From Echeneis naucrates (lineage: Eukaryota; Chordata; Actinopteri; Carangiformes; Echeneidae), in the NCBI RefSeq assembly GCF_900963305.1, contig NC_042525.1:10325421-10389420 (forward strand): a stretch of DNA of 64,000 nt, read 5' to 3'. The position numbers and the translations under genes are program-made. The notes under the pieces are model-generated. The model did not search any database. It was not told where the DNA came from and saw only the letters and a list, made by a program, of their open reading frames with translations. Positions within the stretch are counted from its first letter, which is position 1. Every line of letters begins with the position of its first letter. Below, piece by piece: positions 60,267 to 64,000 of this stretch.

Positions 60267-63200
60267 GTAAGAGATACATACTAAGAGCACACGTGCCTGC
60301 AGCAGCATGGCCACCACTTTTTTGTTGTCGTTATTTTTATTTTGAGGCTATTCATGTAAAACAAAGTGGAAAATCAGGATTTTATTTTGGATTTCTGGAA
60401 ACACAGTGACACATCATTTCATTAAGACAATTTTGAAGATCTCTAAAGGTGGCCAGTATTCTCAAATACACATCAAAACAAAAACAACTGTGGCTTTAGT
60501 ACACTGGTGGTGATGCATTGTGAGTATGGAGTGTGAACTGAGTTTTTTCTGCATTGCATATGCTGACGTCATGAGCAACAGTTGAACAATAACATAACAT
60601 CAATTATTAACAGGAAATCATTCTGTCAATCTTCACAAACCGTTTCCTTTCATTAACTGAGCAAATAAAATTAAATCTTTGGAACTTCTGTTCAGAAGAA
60701 AAAAGTCCCTAATACATAAATAACCATATCTATATTTTATCTTGAGGAGTTTATACATTGGAAACTGTCAATGATCCAAAATGTCCTAAAAAGTGTTTTT
60801 GGCATGTGGGTTACTAGAAACTCAGTGGATTGCAACAAATTCAATACCCGGCTCTCAATGGCTCACTATAACTCTCTTTTAGAGACATTTTTCTTAGTAA
60901 TGCTTTGAATGTATTAGCTTGTTGTGTTCCATTTTTGCCTTTTATGATTTTCATTTGAACTTTAAGATTCATACGTAAATAACAGGTGATTTCAGCCGGT
61001 TTAGCAGTAGTACTGCATTTGCATCGCAACTAATCACAAATAAAAAGCTATTCTCCAATATGCTATTTGCCCATACTGAAATTACATTATGTCTAATGAC
61101 GCTTAAATCAAATGCTGTAACATTTTTCTTGTGTGTTTTTTACCTTAATGCAAAACAACAAAACACTTTGAGCTCTCACATTTGAGTTGCTTGAAAAATG
61201 ACTCAAATGATTAATTGTTAGATATTATAACTGTAGAATCATTTCAATGCCAATCCACTGTCAATTAGAATCCATAAACAGTTTCAGCTCTCTTTTGTGA
61301 AATAAACAAGAGAGGTATGGCTTGTCTTAATAGTATTAATATATAATAAATGTGTGTGTATGTGTGTGCGTGCATGTACGTGCTTTGCTGCAGACAATGA
61401 ACCAACCTCTCTAATTTCCATTACGAAAAGTGCTAATGAAAATACATGTGAGCCACTTGATTGAGCTAGTACAGCTAATGGAAGTGAGACAGCATGGGCA
61501 CGGGAAGGTCCACATTCCAGATGCTGGATTATAATCAGATGCTTGACATGCTCATATGTGGCACTGCAGTTATTGATTTCTCTGTATATCTGGAGCAGAT
61601 GAGGGCAGCTGGTCTCGTTTACTGTTGCTTGTATGTTATGGTTAAGTGCCCTGACCCCCTCCATCTCGCCAAATGATTTGAGGTAGAACAGTGAGCATAT
61701 CTAAATTTTGCACCTACAATTCGGTCATCAAGAAATTTACAAGAAAAAAATGCATGCTAATAAACACAAAATGTAATTTTTTAAGGCTAAAAGGTATACC
61801 TTTTTTTAGTGTTCTAGTAAATGATTTTTGCATTGGAAGAGCCACTATGGACTCATTTAACATATTTAAAATGATATCTAATTGAGAAGCTGCACTAAAT
61901 GTACTGTTGAATGGATCTCTTTGTGCCCCACATGCCCTGTTCTATGCTGGACTCTGTTAGTGGAGCATGTTGACCCACTTCTTCCTCATCTCACCCATCT
62001 TTTCTTCAAGTCCCTCTGCATCTTACAATTTGATTAGTCACAATTTTCCCCCTCCTGCCTTTTTACCTCTCAAGGCCTGCATTGATTGCAAATGAGAAAT
62101 CTGTTTCCCCACACATTTGTGCTTTCCCTCGTCTGTTCATGCATCAATCCATCCATCAATCCATCCATGTTTCTTTCCTAACATATTTCATAACTCACAG
62201 AAGATGCGTTCAAAATCTATTTGAGACATGCAGGGAAGTTGGTTGGAGGGGTGGGTGGGTTTAAAAGTTGGAAAAAAATAAAATAAAATAAAATTGAAGA
62301 GTGTGCCTTTACCCCAATAGACGAATGCCAGGGAAAGCCAGTAGGGAAATGACAGCGATGGGACAGGCACAGCTCTTTGAAGCGAACTGAAGTGTTGTGA
62401 GTTGTGGATGAGAAAAGGGCATAGATGAAGAGTTCTGGTCGTGCATGGGCACTGTTTGATGTTGTGAGTGGGCAGACTGACATGCTGTCTCAAGGGAAAT
62501 GCCAGCTTTCGTGCCAAGTGATGAAATAAATAGATGATGGATAGACAGAACAGGGGCATGAGGGGATAATGTAGAAAAGGCTGGCAGTTTTTCTCTTAAT
62601 GTGAATTAAATGATGTGACAACAATACAAAAAAAAAAGAATTGGTAAATCTACTTTCAGCATTTTAAAATCCACCCATACAGAAGAAGATAAACATGCAA
62701 ACATAGTTTGTTTTTTGTTTTTTTTGTTTTTTTTTTGCAGGGCTGACGTATCATTTAAACGACTTACTGATGTGTTAATTTACAGCGTGTGTGCCTCCTG
62801 ATTGCTTAGAGTATGCCATAAAAGAAAGATGTAGATGAATAGGCTTTGGCCATTTTAAAAGGCTGCCTTAAGTGTTGCTCAGCTCTCTTATCTGCGGCAG
62901 CAAATACAAACAGACAATGCCTGTTTTTCTCAGTCACACTGGAGTGCATTTGCTAAGGGTAAGCACAAGGGGAACGTTTAGCCAAAATGCTGCTTTGAAA
63001 CGGTTTATTACCATCACTAATTTACGTCAAGAAAGGATTTCTGTCAATGAAGCAACTCGGGTATCGATTTATTTGCAGCGTTGACATTGTTATGTTGAAA
63101 AAGTCGATGTTGAAGCCTTTGTAGTATACCCACACCGTACACACAAACACACAAAGAGACAGCTTGGAAAGGACCTAAACCTTCAGATGAAATCATTGTC

Positions 63201-64000
63201 CTTGAGACCTGAGGACAGGCAGATTGTTGGTAATAAATTTCACATTGAGAGCATCACTAGGCTCGGTTTAGCTTTACTGTCAGACTGATGTATTAAATGG
63301 TGGCCCTTCCTTTACCTCTCTTTAACCTAACTTTTTTTTTTTTTCCCCCCAAACCCATAACGGTGCCTATTTGATGAAATTCACTCAAATTTTACGAGGG
63401 ATAGAAGGCAGTCAGTAACCTACCTCACATATACTGAGAAAGATAAAGGCAGTGGAATAAGGGGCAGGAAATATCCGGCGAAAATGGAAAATTACCTGTC
63501 CCACTCGATCATTTTGCCATCACACCCTTGTCTCTAAACTAATCATTCAACTGAATTAATCCTGATCATTTATTGGCTGTCCTTTGTTATCCTTCAGTCT
63601 TTGACAGTGGTATACTGATAGCTTGTGGTAAATATTTGTAATCCAAAACAAAGCTGTTCGTCCTTCTGCGCATCTTTGAAAATTCACAGAAACACAAATG
63701 CATTTGTGAGTTTAATTGCTGCAATTTTCTTTTGAAAAATTTACTGAGAGGAGAGAAAAATCTCCATCTTCTGTGTGGCAAGTGAGTTTGGAAGCCTTGG
63801 CTCCAGCTGCAGCCTCTCTGATTAGGAGAGAAAGAAAAGCCCCTTTGATGAACATGATATTCTGCCTTCTTGGTACAGTAGAGTGCAGCTGGGTTTGCTG
63901 ATTTTCAGGGTAGCATGTTTCTTCATCTCACCCATCACAAGAAAACACATACGTGCTCCCACACAGGCTCTATTGTGCACCTGTAACCGGGATCTGGCAT
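60267..64000. other. pcsk2 intron 2 (start of)
   Basis: No further pcsk2 exon was recognised up to the window end, so the third coding exon lies outside. AT-rich, with T runs, (ATCC)n-like TCAATCCATCCATC near 62145-62168 and AAAATAAAATA near 62276-62294. Open frames of up to about 126 codons show no domain features. Confidence 0.55.

Overview
The window is nuclear DNA of a ray-finned fish, most likely a teleost. Genes are compact and multi-exon with GT-AG introns, and intergenic DNA carries fish-type LINEs, SINE-like repeats, hAT-like and Tc1-like short elements and microsatellites. The encoded proteins are close to known vertebrate families. No prokaryotic, viral or organellar gene organisation is seen.

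Layout. (1) 0-12.7 kb: comtd1 (+), a neurofilament-M-like intermediate filament gene with almost no head domain (+), and vdac2 (-) with a GC-rich promoter near 12.5 kb. (2) 12.9-13.7 kb: a short hAT-like element with an 8-bp target duplication. (3) 14.6-20.9 kb: two tandem minus-strand CD300/pIgR-like receptor genes. Each has a signal peptide, two V-type Ig domains, a transmembrane segment and a tail with ITIM-like tyrosine motifs. (4) 22.0-23.75 kb: an internally deleted LINE and the end of a second hAT-like element, just upstream of polh. (5) 23.9-27.8 kb: complete polh (DNA polymerase eta, +). It lies tail-to-tail with gtpbp2 (-, 30.6-37.2 kb), the arrangement known in mammals. A tRNA-Leu-like gene lies antisense in a gtpbp2 intron, and a possible alternative first coding exon of gtpbp2 lies at 38.5 kb. 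(6) 39.07-39.98 kb: otoraplin/MIA-type secreted SH3 protein (+). (7) 40-58 kb: a long stretch with no recognised host gene. It contains a 5'-truncated L2/CR1-group LINE with a long open reading frame (44.9-47.6 kb) and two SINE-like repeats. (8) 58.04 kb to the end: the first two coding exons of pcsk2 (prohormone convertase 2, +). The gene continues beyond the window.

The genes do not form a pathway. They are housekeeping genes (mitochondrial porin, translesion polymerase, GTPase, methyltransferase) beside tissue-specific ones (neuronal filament, immune receptors, inner-ear/cartilage factor, neuroendocrine protease). Exons were joined by hand from splice signals, reading phase and family similarity. 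For every gene completely contained here the summed exon length is a multiple of three and gives a protein close to the family's usual size.

The observations most worth checking are the duplicated, in-phase alternative first exon of gtpbp2, the ITIM exon gain with Tyr-to-Cys change in one receptor paralogue, the head-less neurofilament-like gene, the odd tRNA-Leu-like gene, and the long open LINE frame. I found nothing that I would call a wholly new biological system.
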